From Roseithermus sacchariphilus (GTDB taxonomy: Bacteria; Bacteroidota; Rhodothermia; Rhodothermales; MEBIC09517), in the NCBI GenBank assembly GCA_003285105.1, contig CP030158.1:3516664-3580663 (forward strand): a stretch of 64,000 nucleotides of DNA, given 5' to 3'. Shown piece by piece: positions 10,590 to 19,358 of this stretch (position 1 is the stretch's first letter; each line of letters starts with the position of its first letter). The notes under the pieces are model-generated. The model ran no database searches. It was given only the letters and a program-made list of their open reading frames with translations, and was not told where the DNA came from. Made by a program: the position numbers and the translations under genes.

Positions 10590-11783
10590 ATGAACAAACT
10601 GACCCTGGACGACCTCACGCTGAAGGGCCAACGCGTACTGGTTCGCGTCGACTTCAACGTCCCGCTCGCCCACGAAAACGGCACGACGACGGTTGCGGAC
10701 GACACCCGCATCCGGGCGGCGTTGCCCACGATCCGCAAGATCATCGACAGCGGCGGGAAAGCCATCCTCATCAGCCACCTGGGGCGGCCGAAAGGAGAGG
10801 TGAACCCGAAATACAGCCTTGCTCCCGTCGCCCGGCACCTGCAGCAGCTGCTGGGCGTACCGGTGCGCTTCGTCACGAACACCGTCGGACCGGCGGTGCG
10901 GGAGGCCATCGACAACATGCCCGAGGGCGGGGTGATCCTCCTGGAAAACACGCGCTTCCTGCCCGGGGAGACGAAAAACGACCCGGCCCTCGCCGCGGAG
11001 CTGGCCGCGCTGGCCGACGTCTACGTCAACGACGCCTTCGGGGCCGCGCACCGGGCCCATGCCTCCACCGAGGGGGTGGCGCGCAAGGTGCGCCAGGCGG
11101 CCATGGGCTATCTCCTCAAACGCGAGGTGGAGTACCTCAGCCGCCTGCTCGAAGCCCCCGACCGACCCTTCGTGGGGGTGCTCGGCGGCGCCAAGGTCTC
11201 GGACAAGATCGGGGTGATCCAGTCGCTGCTCCAGCGGGTGGATCACTTGCTGATCGGCGGGGCGATGAGCTATACCTTCCTGAAGGCCCTGGGCATGCAG
11301 ACCGGCGCCTCGAAGGTGGAGGAGGATCGTCTGGAGGAGGCCCGCGCGCTCTACGACGCCGCCGGCGGGAAGATCATGCTCCCCTCCGACCACGTCATCG
11401 CCCCCGCCTTCGACAACGACGCGCCGCAGCAGGTGGTGGCCGGGGACATCCCGGACGGGCAGATGGGGCTGGACATCGGGCCGGCCACGATCGAGGCCTA
11501 CCGGGAGGTGCTGCTGGACGCCCGGACCATCGTGTGGAACGGGCCGATGGGGGTCTTCGAGATGCCCAACTTTGCCAGAGGCACCCTCGCCATCGCCGAA
11601 ACCCTGGCCGAGGCGACCCGAAAAGGGGCGCTGACCGTCGTTGGCGGTGGGGACTCGGTGGCGGCCATCACCCAGGCCGGCTTCGCGGACGACGTCAGCC
11701 ACGTCTCGACCGGTGGCGGGGCGATGCTGGAATTCCTCGAAGGCAAGACCCTCCCGGGCATCGCCGCGCTGACGGACAAGTGA
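10590..11783 (+). CDS. pgk: Phosphoglycerate kinase
   Basis: Pgk transfers phosphate from 1,3-bisphosphoglycerate to ADP in glycolysis. From the ATG at 10590 the protein has 397 aa, the normal length. The longer in-frame reading from 10425 runs back into gapA and is not credible. Diagnostic segments are RVLVRVDFNVPL at the N-terminus, ILISHLGRPKGEVNPKYSLAPVA, the substrate loop LLENTRFLPGE, the nucleotide segment LGGAKVSDKIGVI, and WNGPMGVFE with VVGGGDSVAAI near the C-terminus. It follows gapA across the terminator at 10521, so read-through or a promoter overlapping that terminator is needed. Confidence 0.97.
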   Translation: MNKLTLDDLTLKGQRVLVRVDFNVPLAHENGTTTVADDTRIRAALPTIRKIIDSGGKAILISHLGRPKGEVNPKYSLAPVARHLQQLLGVPVRFVTNTVGPAVREAIDNMPEGGVILLENTRFLPGETKNDPALAAELAALADVYVNDAFGAAHRAHASTEGVARKVRQAAMGYLLKREVEYLSRLLEAPDRPFVGVLGGAKVSDKIGVIQSLLQRVDHLLIGGAMSYTFLKALGMQTGASKVEEDRLEEARALYDAAGGKIMLPSDHVIAPAFDNDAPQQVVAGDIPDGQMGLDIGPATIEAYREVLLDARTIVWNGPMGVFEMPNFARGTLAIAETLAEATRKGALTVVGGGDSVAAITQAGFADDVSHVSTGGGAMLEFLEGKTLPGIAALTDK

Positions 11784-11885
11784 TCCGGCCCGGGCGGCAC
11801 CGCCGGGCGCGTGTCCGCAGCGCGGTGCAGCCTCCCCACGCCCGACCGTCGCCGCCCGGAACGCCCCGTCCTCACGGTGATTCAA

Positions 11886-11914
11886 CAGCCCCGGCAGCTC
11901 GCCTGCCGGGGCTG
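11886..11914 (+). terminator. Strong hairpin after pgk, possible terminator
   Basis: CAGCCCCGGCAG (11886-11897) and CTGCCGGGGCTG (11903-11914) form a perfect 12-bp stem with a 5-nt loop about 100 bp after the pgk stop. No T tract follows (CTTCGTTCC), so it may stabilise the 3' end or terminate inefficiently. Confidence 0.5.
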
Positions 11915-12010
11915 CTTCGTTCCACCGGCTCGGGGACGCCCCCCGTGCGTGGGCCGGTCGATCCACCTCTGCTCATCCCCATCAGCGCGGCGTTTCAGAC
12001 GCCGTTTCCT

Positions 12011-12901
12011 ATGATCTACCACACCGCGTCCGACGTCGACCTGTCGCTGGCGGACCTCCCGCCGCTGCCCCGCCCGGCGCGGGTGCTGCTCACGAGCCCG
12101 GACCACTTCGAGGTGGCTTACGTCATCAACCCCCACATGGCGGGACACGTCGGCACGGTGGACCACGGCCGGGCCCGGACGCAGTGGCAGGCCCTGCGGG
12201 AGGCCTATGAGGCGCTGGGCATCGAGGTGCATGTGGTACCGGGAGTAAAGGGGCTTCCGGACATGGTCTTCTGTGCCAATCAGACGCTGCCCTACCGCCA
12301 TCCCCTGAGCGAACGCTGCGGGGTGATCCTGAGCCGCATGCATGCCCCGCAACGCCGGGACGAGGTGCCTCACTTCGCGGGCTTCTTCCGTACGCAGGGC
12401 TATGACGTACGCCCGCTCCCCGAGACGGTGACGTCCTTCGAGGGGATGGGCGATGCCCTCTGGCATCCCGGTCGCTGCCTGCTCTGGGGCGGCTACGGCT
12501 TCCGCACCGACCCCTCCGCTTACCGGCTCCTCACTGAATGGCTCGGCGTACCGGTCATGGCTCTTCGGCTGGTCGACCCGGATTTCTACCACCTGGACAC
12601 CTGCCTGAGCGTGCTCTCGCCCACGGCGGCGCTGATCTACCCCGGTGCTTTCGATGACGACGGCCTCGCCCTGATCCGCCACGGCTTCGAGCACGTCCTG
12701 GAAGCGCCCGAGGAGGAAGCCCGGCACAACTTCGCCTGCAACGCCCATTGCCCGGACGGTCGCCACGTCCTCATCCAGCGAGGATCCCGCGAGACGAACC
12801 GGATCCTGCGCGCGGCGGGCTTCGAGCCGGTCGAGGTCGACACCGACGAATTCATCAAGGCCGGCGGCTCGGTGTTCTGCATGAAGCAGATGTTCTGGTA
12901 G
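12011..12901 (+). CDS. Amidinotransferase/dimethylarginine dimethylaminohydrolase-fold protein
   Basis: A 296-aa member of the guanidino-group-modifying superfamily (arginine deiminase, DDAH, amidinotransferases), whose members attack guanidino carbons with an active-site cysteine. Visible family elements are the acidic/Asn substrate segment LPDMVFCANQTL (83-94), FEGMGDALWHPG (143-154), the catalytic-His segment DFYHLDTCLSVL (His194), and the C-terminal nucleophile in GGSVFCMKQMF (Cys290). The single-domain DDAH-like length argues against a full arginine deiminase. The true substrate (methylarginine, arginine or another guanidine) cannot be decided. The ATG lies just after the pgk 3' region; no arginine-pathway genes are adjacent. 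Confidence 0.83.
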   Translation: MIYHTASDVDLSLADLPPLPRPARVLLTSPDHFEVAYVINPHMAGHVGTVDHGRARTQWQALREAYEALGIEVHVVPGVKGLPDMVFCANQTLPYRHPLSERCGVILSRMHAPQRRDEVPHFAGFFRTQGYDVRPLPETVTSFEGMGDALWHPGRCLLWGGYGFRTDPSAYRLLTEWLGVPVMALRLVDPDFYHLDTCLSVLSPTAALIYPGAFDDDGLALIRHGFEHVLEAPEEEARHNFACNAHCPDGRHVLIQRGSRETNRILRAAGFEPVEVDTDEFIKAGGSVFCMKQMFW

Positions 12902-12957
12902 GCCGGCACGGTAACGCGGGTACGCCCGGGCACACGTACGTGCAAGCCACCTGCCCC

Positions 12958-13641
12958 ATGAAGATCTCCGTCGTCATTCCCGCGCTCAACGAGGCCACAC
13001 GCATCGAGGCCACGCTGGCCTCTGTCGCCGCGCAACCGGGGCCGCTGGAGATCATCGTGGCGGATGGCGGCTCGGTAGACGGCACGCGGCGGCTGGCGAC
13101 GCGCCGGGCCACGGTGATCCGGGCACCCCGCGGCCGCGCCCGGCAGATGAACGCCGGCGCCCGGCTGGCTTCGGGGGAGGTTCTGCTGTTCCTCCATGCC
13201 GACACGCTCCTGCCCGAATCCGCCTTCAAGCACATCCGCCGGGCCCTCGGCCATCCGGCCGTCGAAGCCGGCACGTTCCGTCTGGCCTTCGATGCCGAAC
13301 ACCCCCTGCTCCGCTTTTACGCCTTCTGCACGCGCTTCCCGCTGCCCGCCCTCGGCTTCGGCGACCGGGGGCTCTTCGTGCGTCGGCAGGTCTTCGAGGC
13401 CGTCGGGGGGTTTGCCGACATCCCGATGTTCGAAGACCTGGACCTGGTCCGCCGGCTGCATCGGCGCGGAACCTTCCGGTTCCTGCCCCTTGCCGTGACC
13501 ACCGCCGCCCGGCGCTTCGAAGCGCGTGGGCTCCTCCGCCAGCAGATGCTCAACGCCTACCTCTGGGCGCGCTACCACCTGGGCACGCCCCCGGACGCCC
13601 TCGTCCATCTCTACCCCTACGCGGACGAGGTACGCCGTTGA
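12958..13641 (+). CDS. GT-A glycosyltransferase, TIGR04283-like
   Basis: A 227-aa family-2-type glycosyltransferase using a nucleotide-sugar donor. The GT-A fold is shown by the N-terminal SVVIPALNEATRIEATLASV, the nucleotide-binding IIVADGGSVDGT, the RGRARQMNAGA loop and the metal-binding LFLHADTLLP (DxD replaced by HAD). The acceptor-side motif FGDRGLFVRRQVFEAVGGF matches the short TIGR04283 group, often found with carotenoid or redox-cofactor genes. No membrane helix is evident. It follows the amidinotransferase-like gene by 56 bp and precedes msrP in the same direction. The acceptor is unknown. Confidence 0.85.
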   Translation: MKISVVIPALNEATRIEATLASVAAQPGPLEIIVADGGSVDGTRRLATRRATVIRAPRGRARQMNAGARLASGEVLLFLHADTLLPESAFKHIRRALGHPAVEAGTFRLAFDAEHPLLRFYAFCTRFPLPALGFGDRGLFVRRQVFEAVGGFADIPMFEDLDLVRRLHRRGTFRFLPLAVTTAARRFEARGLLRQQMLNAYLWARYHLGTPPDALVHLYPYADEVRR

Positions 13642-13719
13642 GGAGCCCATGCCGGGAACGGCCTCTTTCAGGCCACCGTTGCAGTTGCTCGTCCTCCATC
13701 CACGCCCTCCGCATCCGCC

Positions 13720-14769
13720 ATGCCTCACATCCTCCTCCCCCCCGGCTGGAACGGCCGTGAGCGAGACGTCACCGACCCCGGCGTCTATCAACACCGCCGT
13801 GCCTTCCTGCGGCAGCTCGGGCTGGGCACCGTGGGCCTGCTCACCGCCGGCTCCGCCCTCGGCTGTGCCCGCGAGGTGGCCCCGGGGGCGTCGGCCACGC
13901 CCGAAGGCCCGCTGGACACGATCCCGTCCAACGCTCCGCGAGACGGCTACCCCGCCCCGCGCGACGCCCGCTTCACCGTCGAGCGTGCCGCCACCGATCG
14001 CCTCAGCGCCTCGTCCTACAACAACTTCTATGAGTTCATCGGGGACCCGAGCGACATCAAGAAGGTCTGGCCCTACACCGGCGACTACGAGCCCTTCCCC
14101 TGGACGCTGCGCGTCGGCGGCCTGGTCGAACACCCGTTCGAGATCGGTCTGGAGGATCTGTTCCGCGAGATGGGACTGGAGGAGCGCATCTACCGCTTCC
14201 GCTGCGTCGAGGCGTGGTCGATGGTGATTCCCTGGACGGGCTTCCCCCTGCGCAAGCTCATCGACCGCTGCCGCCCGCTCTCGACGGCCACGCATGTTCG
14301 GTTCATCTCCGAGAGCCGCCCGCGCCAGATGCCCGGCGTGCGCACGCAGCCCTGGTACGACTGGCCCTACTACGAGGGCCTGCGCCTGGACGAGGCCACC
14401 AACGAACTGGCCTTCGTGGCGACGGGGATGTACGGGGAACCGCTGACGAAGCAGAACGGCTCGCCGCTGCGTCTGGCCCTGCCCTGGAAATACGGGTACA
14501 AGGGCCCCAAAGCCATTGCCCGCATCGAGTTCGTCAACGAGCAGCCGGCCACGTTCTGGAACGACCTCCAGCCGTCCGAATACGGCTTCCTCTCGAACGT
14601 CAACCCCAACATCCCGCATCCCCGGTGGTCGCAGGCCAGCGAGCGGTTCATCGCCAGCGCGTCGAACGTCAACCGGGTGCCGACGGAGCTCTTCAACGGC
14701 TACGGGGAATGGGTGGCGGACCTGTATCCGGACGAGCCGCGCGAGCCGACCCGCCCGATCGCTCGTTGA
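13720..14769 (+). CDS. msrP: MsrP-type periplasmic methionine sulfoxide reductase, molybdopterin subunit
   Basis: A 349-aa sulfite-oxidase-fold molybdoenzyme that repairs methionine sulfoxide in exported proteins. The N-terminus has a Tat-type segment HRRAFLRQLGLGTVGLL followed by SALGC, so the exported protein may also be lipidated at Cys49. The molybdenum-coordinating cysteine is Cys162 in YRFRCVEAWSMVIPW. Family segments NNFYEFIGDPSDIKK, PWYDWPYYEGLRLDEA and LPWKYGYKGPKAI are present. The haem membrane partner msrQ, which normally supplies electrons, is not next to it: the following gene is a convergent DUF3592-like protein. Electron supply must come from elsewhere. Confidence 0.92.
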   Translation: MPHILLPPGWNGRERDVTDPGVYQHRRAFLRQLGLGTVGLLTAGSALGCAREVAPGASATPEGPLDTIPSNAPRDGYPAPRDARFTVERAATDRLSASSYNNFYEFIGDPSDIKKVWPYTGDYEPFPWTLRVGGLVEHPFEIGLEDLFREMGLEERIYRFRCVEAWSMVIPWTGFPLRKLIDRCRPLSTATHVRFISESRPRQMPGVRTQPWYDWPYYEGLRLDEATNELAFVATGMYGEPLTKQNGSPLRLALPWKYGYKGPKAIARIEFVNEQPATFWNDLQPSEYGFLSNVNPNIPHPRWSQASERFIASASNVNRVPTELFNGYGEWVADLYPDEPREPTRPIAR

Positions 14770-14791
14770 GTGAGGTGCCGTCTGGCCGGGC

Positions 14792-15283
14792 TCAGGCCGC
14801 TCCGGGCTCTGCCACCTGCCGGTAGCCCGGATCGCCCTGGCGGGCCAGATACCGGTTCCAGGCAAAGACCGCCCCGCCGAAGAGCAGCGCCCCGAACAGG
14901 CTCATCGCCGCATTCATCGCGGCAATGCGCCACTGCGTCTCGGCGATGTCCGTGATGACCACGTCCTGCGCCGCCCCGGGTTGCACGCGCACTTCCACCT
15001 CTTCCCGGCCTTCGAGCCGCGGGGCCAGCGAATGCGGCAAAGCCATCTGCTCCCGCACCAGCTCCCCGCCATCGGGCAGCGGAATCCGCAGGCTGACGTA
15101 GTCCAGCGTCACATCCACCCGGTTCGACACTTCCAGGTCCAGCACCTCGGCCATGACGGGCGTACCGGTCTGCAACGTGTCCCGCAATTCGAGGGCCACA
15201 CGGCCCTGGTTGACGGCCAGAAACAGCAGTAGGGCCGGCACCAGCCAGGCCAGGCGGGAGATCCATCGCAGGGTCGTAGACAC
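14792..15283 (-). CDS. DUF3592-like membrane protein
   Basis: No ATG lies upstream of the coding-looking region; the GTG at 15283 (MSTTLRWISRLAWLVPALLL) gives 163 aa. One helix lies at the N-terminus (about 9-25) and another near residues 120-145 (MNAAMSLFGALLFGGAVFAW). Between them is a beta-rich extracytoplasmic domain (TGTPVMAEVLDLEVSNRVDV...). This two-helix layout resembles DUF3592 proteins. Function is unknown. The reading extending to 15550 covers the HNH gene antisense and is rejected. Confidence 0.6.
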   Translation of the reverse strand: MSTTLRWISRLAWLVPALLLFLAVNQGRVALELRDTLQTGTPVMAEVLDLEVSNRVDVTLDYVSLRIPLPDGGELVREQMALPHSLAPRLEGREEVEVRVQPGAAQDVVITDIAETQWRIAAMNAAMSLFGALLFGGAVFAWNRYLARQGDPGYRQVAEPGAA

Positions 15284-15372
15284 GGGAGGCGTCGATGCAG
15301 GTGGGCAGGGCTGCCAGACACGCCGCCTCACCGCACAGGTTCCGGCGGTGTGCCCCGGCCCCGGATGCTCGC

Positions 15373-15873
15373 TCAGCCGAGGAAGAGATACGGCTTCCAG
15401 GTGTCGTCCACCGTGCCCATCAGGTCGCGGATGAACATCACATAGCTGGGCCGGAACGGCTTGCTCAGCAGCGGCATCCCGGCCTCCTCGGGGGTGCGGT
15501 TGCCCTTGCGGTTGTTGCACCGGTTGCAGGCCGCCACCAGGTTCTCCCACGTATCCCGCCCCCCCCGCGACTTCGGCACGATGTGATCCACCGTCAGATC
15601 ATCGCGGCTGTGGCAATACTGGCAGCGGAAGCGATCGCGCCGCAATACGTTTTTGCGCGTCAGCATGATGCGCTTGTAGGGGACGCGCACGAACGCCTTC
15701 AGCCGCACGATGCTGGGCCAGGGGAACCGCACGGTGGGCGAGCGCACGAAGCGCTCCGGATGCGCAGCGACGACCTCCGCCTTGCGCAGATGGACGAGCA
15801 CCACCGCCCGCTCCACGCTGCACACGGTGAGCGCGCTGTAGTCCTGATTGAGCACCAGTACGTGACCGTTCAT
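15373..15873 (-). CDS. HNH endonuclease family protein
   Basis: A 166-aa protein with a Zn-binding HNH fold in its second half. It shows CQYCHSRDDLTVDHIVPKSRGG (written in part: CQYC, then DHIVPKSRGG), then NLVAACNRCNNRKGNR, i.e. the two CxxC pairs and the catalytic His. The N-terminal MNGHVLVLNQDYSALTVCS is typical of a widespread chromosomal HNH group in Bacteroidota and Cyanobacteria, whose substrate is not established. No methyltransferase or immunity gene is adjacent, so it is probably not a restriction or toxin component. ATG start; 89 bp upstream of the DUF3592-like gene. Confidence 0.88.
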   Translation of the reverse strand: MNGHVLVLNQDYSALTVCSVERAVVLVHLRKAEVVAAHPERFVRSPTVRFPWPSIVRLKAFVRVPYKRIMLTRKNVLRRDRFRCQYCHSRDDLTVDHIVPKSRGGRDTWENLVAACNRCNNRKGNRTPEEAGMPLLSKPFRPSYVMFIRDLMGTVDDTWKPYLFLG

Positions 15874-16056
15874 GGCGCACCTCCGACGAGGACAGACGGG
15901 TGGGAGATGCCGGGGTGCGCCGGAAACGCCGGGGTTTCTGTGGCGGCAGATCGAGTTGGGAAGGCGACACCTCCAGGCGTTAGGGTGGCAGATCGTAACA
16001 GAGCCAATGTACGATGCGGCAAACCTTCCAGAAAAGGGGTTCCAGGATCCGGGGGG

Positions 16057-16884
16057 TTATCCTTTCATTGGCTCTTGCCCTATGGGCGCTTCTTTGGATT
16101 CCAGCACCTCCACCGCGGTTCCCACGCGCAACCACCCCGGCCGGTGCACCAGGGCATTCTGCCCGAACAGCACCTTCCTTCCCTGCCGCCGGTAAGTCGC
16201 CAGCGTGCGTAGCGGCTCGCGCCCGGGCTCTGCGGTCTCCGGGTCGATGGTCGTCACCACACACCGGGCACACGGCTTGACGAGGTCCAGCACGACCTCC
16301 CCCACACGGATCCGCCGCCAGGTATCCTCCACGAAGGGCTGCTCCGTGCGGACGACCACGTTGGGACGGAAGCGGTGCAGGGTGACGGGAGATGCGAGCC
16401 GGCCGTTCAGGTCCGCCAGCGAGGCCGTGCCGATCACCAGCACCGGAAACCCGTCCGCAAAGCTCACGTGGTGCCTTGATGAGGCATACGCGGGATCGAC
16501 GGGCCGGCGGACGGTGTCGGGGAGGTACACGAGGTGGCAGGGCGTACCCAGATACCGGGTGAACCAGGCGTCGGCATCTGCACCGGCGGGTGAGGCCGGC
16601 AGGGAATCATCCCACACGACGACGCGCTCGGTGGCCGGGGCGTCGGGGCGTTCCACCCACATCGCCGGCGCCTCCGGCGCCTCGACGCGTAGCCCGGCTG
16701 CGGTCGGCTCCACGCGCACCCGCGCCAGACGCGGATGGCTCCGCTGGGACAGAAACCGCCCATCCGAATCGACCAGCATCCACCGCCGGTCGCCGACGAG
16801 GCCGCGGGTTTCGACCTCGGCCTCGGTCAGGGAAAGCCCCCGCGCGGCTTTCAGGGGATACGTCCAGAGTGCATCGAGCGTCAT
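16057..16884 (-). CDS. MOSC domain protein (YcbX/mARC-like)
   Basis: From the ATG at 16884 the protein has 275 aa. It has an N-terminal MOSC beta-barrel (LWTYPLKAARGLSLTEAEVETRGLVGDRRWM) and a C-terminal MOSC domain with the conserved PCARCVVTTIDPETAE. That segment carries the cysteine expected to ligate a molybdenum cofactor. YcbX/mARC relatives reduce N-hydroxylated compounds with Moco. The ferredoxin domain of E. coli YcbX is missing, so a separate electron donor would be needed. It could pair functionally with the Moco enzyme MsrP 2 kb away, but no operon links them. Confidence 0.87.
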   Translation of the reverse strand: MTLDALWTYPLKAARGLSLTEAEVETRGLVGDRRWMLVDSDGRFLSQRSHPRLARVRVEPTAAGLRVEAPEAPAMWVERPDAPATERVVVWDDSLPASPAGADADAWFTRYLGTPCHLVYLPDTVRRPVDPAYASSRHHVSFADGFPVLVIGTASLADLNGRLASPVTLHRFRPNVVVRTEQPFVEDTWRRIRVGEVVLDLVKPCARCVVTTIDPETAEPGREPLRTLATYRRQGRKVLFGQNALVHRPGWLRVGTAVEVLESKEAPIGQEPMKG

Positions 16885-17034
16885 GCGAGAAACGGAACCG
16901 ATGGAAGAGCATAGTACACGACGTCTGGCGCCGGGAGTTCGCCCCCGCGTGTCCCGCTGTGGACGATGTGCAGGGCCGACCAGGGGACGACGTCCAGAAG
17001 GCCTCGCTCGACACCATCTTTCACCCTCTGCTCC

Positions 17035-17460
17035 ATGCAGGACTCCCCACCCTGGATCGAGTTTCAATCCGGCGTACTGCCCTACCGGCGGACGGCTGAA
17101 GGGGTGGCGTATCTGCTGGTGACTTCACGTAACCGGGGCCGCTGGGTGATTCCCAAGGGCAGCCTGGAGCCCGACCTCTCGGCGCTCGAATCGGCGCGGA
17201 AGGAAGCCTACGAGGAAGCCGGCGTCCGGGGCCACATCCGCCCGGAACCGCTGGGGCGGTACCTGCACCAGCGCCTGGGCATCCCCTCGCTGGTGCAGGT
17301 GTTTCTGATGGAAGTGACCGAGTGCCTGGACGAATGGCCGGAGCAGGCCTGGCGCGAACGCCGGTGGATGCCCGTGCCGGACGCACAGGCCCGCGTCCCC
17401 GAAGAGGGCCTCCGTCGGCTCATGGCCCGGGCCGAAGCGTGGATCCTCGACCGGCCGTGA
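17035..17460 (+). CDS. NUDIX hydrolase
   Basis: A 141-aa pyrophosphohydrolase. The Nudix box is clear: GSLEPDLSALESARKEAYEE then AGV, with the metal-binding REUxEE replaced as KEAYEEAG. It is preceded by VIPKGS, as in diadenosine polyphosphate or inositol-pyrophosphate hydrolases. The ATG at 17035 is chosen because the longer reading from 16966 adds 23 residues without homology character. It is convergent with the universal stress genes (12-bp gap). The substrate is not determinable from sequence. Confidence 0.88.
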   Translation: MQDSPPWIEFQSGVLPYRRTAEGVAYLLVTSRNRGRWVIPKGSLEPDLSALESARKEAYEEAGVRGHIRPEPLGRYLHQRLGIPSLVQVFLMEVTECLDEWPEQAWRERRWMPVPDAQARVPEEGLRRLMARAEAWILDRP

Positions 17461-17472
17461 CGCCGGCGGCCT

Positions 17473-18399
17473 TCAGCCGGTCGTCATCTCACGAGCCCGG
17501 GCCGTCGCCGACTCGGCCCGCAACGAATGGCCGAAGCTCTTGACGACGAACAGAGGACACGGAGCCCGGTGCAACACACGCTCCGTCACGCTGCCCAGCA
17601 GCAACCGGCGCAGTCCGGAACGGCCGTGGGTCGCCATGACGATCAGGTCGCTCCCGAGCGCCTCGGCCGTCTCGACGATGACGCGCTCCGGCACACCTTT
17701 ACGGATGTGCGTCGCGACCGGTACCGCCGGCCTCTCCCCTTCCACCAGCCGGCACAGGGCCTCCTCCGCCCGCTGCTCCGCTTCCCCGACGGCAGCCGGG
17801 ACGGGCTCGATGCTGTAGGCCGGGGGGAGCACCTGGGTGGGCACGACGTGCAGCACGTCCAGACGCGCCTCATAGCGACGTGCCAGATCCACGGCAACGT
17901 GCAGCGCCTCACGGGCGTGCGCGGAAAAGTCGGTGGGCACGAGGATCGCCCCGACGGACGGGGTGGCGTCCGCTCCCGGCTTTTCCCGGACGGCCAGCAC
18001 CGGGCAGGGTGCCTCACGCACCAGCTCGTCCGTCACACTCCCCACCACAAACCGCCGCACCCCCGAGTGCCCGTGCATACCGATCACGATGAGATCGTAC
18101 GCTTCACGGGCGACCAGCTTGAGCAGCGCCGCAACCACCCCCACGCCGGGCACGCGTCGGTGCGACACCCGATCCGGGTCGGCCGCCAGCCAGTAGCGCA
18201 CCGCATCGCTGAGGGGCGGCTCCCCGGCCGTGACGGCGACGTTCACCACGTCCACCGAGGCCTCGTAGCGATGTGCCAGTTCCATCGCATGGGCCAGCGC
18301 CAGATCGGCACACCCCGAATAATCGGTCGGGACGAGGATACGGTCGATACGCAGCATATTCCTGACGCTGTCGTCCGGGGAGGTCAGACGCCGGCTCAT
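17473..18399 (-). CDS. Tandem-domain universal stress protein (second of pair)
   Basis: A 308-aa cytoplasmic protein made of two UspA folds. Both domains keep the ATP-binding G-x2-G-x9-G(S/T) pattern: GMHGHSGVRRFVVGSV in the first and ATHGRSGLRRLLLGSV in the second. Each starts with the family beta strand ILVPTDYSG or ILVPTDFSA. Two-domain Usps bind ATP and help survival in growth arrest, hypoxia or oxidative stress. The ATG overlaps the stop of the preceding Usp gene as ATGA, so the two are translationally coupled and were probably duplicated. A FixL-like/NarL-type pair lies just upstream. Confidence 0.92.
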   Translation of the reverse strand: MSRRLTSPDDSVRNMLRIDRILVPTDYSGCADLALAHAMELAHRYEASVDVVNVAVTAGEPPLSDAVRYWLAADPDRVSHRRVPGVGVVAALLKLVAREAYDLIVIGMHGHSGVRRFVVGSVTDELVREAPCPVLAVREKPGADATPSVGAILVPTDFSAHAREALHVAVDLARRYEARLDVLHVVPTQVLPPAYSIEPVPAAVGEAEQRAEEALCRLVEGERPAVPVATHIRKGVPERVIVETAEALGSDLIVMATHGRSGLRRLLLGSVTERVLHRAPCPLFVVKSFGHSLRAESATARAREMTTG

Positions 18400-19358
18400 A
18401 CCGGCTCCTGCTCCGCCGGGTGCGGTTGCGGGACGGGGACCAGCATCTTCCCGAAGGCCTTCAGCGTGAACACGGGGCACTCCACCGACTGGACGACGTG
18501 TTCGGCCACGCTGCCGATCAGGAAGTGCTCCAGCCCCGTCAGCCCGTGGGTCGACATCACCACGAGGTCGCTGCCGAGGGCCTCGGCTTCCTGGACGATG
18601 GCATCCGCCGCGCGCCCCGGCCGAACGTGGACGGTCACCGGCACGTCGGGCCCCGGCGTTTCTTCGACGAGCCGCCGAAGGACCTCCCGGCTCTTCTGTT
18701 CGATGTCGGGCGTGGCGTCGTAGATCGAGGCATAGATGCCGGTGGTGTAGAACGCCGGATGCACGTACTCCTCGATCACGTGGAGCAGGTCGATGGAAGC
18801 CCCGTACAGGCCGGCGAGGGCTTTCGCGTGGACCAGCGCCGCACGGGCATGGGCCGAGAAGTCGACGGGCACGAGCAGCCGCTCGACGGACGGGGGCGCG
18901 GATGGCGTCCGGGGGCGGGGGCGGACGGTCAGCACCGGACACGGGGCCCGCTGCACGACCTCCCGGGCCACGCTTCCGAGGAGCATCCGCCGCACGCCGC
19001 GCCGTCCGTGCGTGCCCATGACGATCAGGTCGATGTCATGCTCCCGGGCGTAGTCCAGAATGGCCCGGGCCGGCGCGACGTCCCGCGTCATCGCGTGCTC
19101 GACCCGCAGATCCCCCGGATCGAAGGCCAGGGGCGCCGCCTCGTCCGGATCCAGCAGGCGGCGGATCACGTCGCGGGCCTTTTCCCCGACGGGCATCTGC
19201 GGCTCATCGGGCGCAAGCAGCGCGTCGTGCCGGGTGTCTGCATACAGGACGTGCAGCGTCGCATCCATGCGCCGCGCGAGGTCCAGCGCGTAGGCGAGCG
19301 CGTGTTCGGAGCAGGATGAAAAGTCCCGCGCCATCAGGATGTGGCGTACGTGCATCAT
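18396..19358 (-). CDS. Tandem-domain universal stress protein (first of pair)
   Basis: A 320-aa protein with two UspA domains, both with ATP-binding signatures (GTHGRRGVRRMLLGSV and STHGLTGLEHFLIGSV). The ATG at 19358 is chosen over the in-frame start at 19457 because a strong ribosome-binding sequence, GGGGAGGAG, lies directly before it; such sites are uncommon in this window. It leads the two-gene usp operon and is preceded by a 617-bp region with inverted repeats. It is a likely target of the two-component system encoded upstream, by analogy with DosR-controlled usp genes; this is inference. Confidence 0.92.
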   Translation of the reverse strand: MMHVRHILMARDFSSCSEHALAYALDLARRMDATLHVLYADTRHDALLAPDEPQMPVGEKARDVIRRLLDPDEAAPLAFDPGDLRVEHAMTRDVAPARAILDYAREHDIDLIVMGTHGRRGVRRMLLGSVAREVVQRAPCPVLTVRPRPRTPSAPPSVERLLVPVDFSAHARAALVHAKALAGLYGASIDLLHVIEEYVHPAFYTTGIYASIYDATPDIEQKSREVLRRLVEETPGPDVPVTVHVRPGRAADAIVQEAEALGSDLVVMSTHGLTGLEHFLIGSVAEHVVQSVECPVFTLKAFGKMLVPVPQPHPAEQEPV

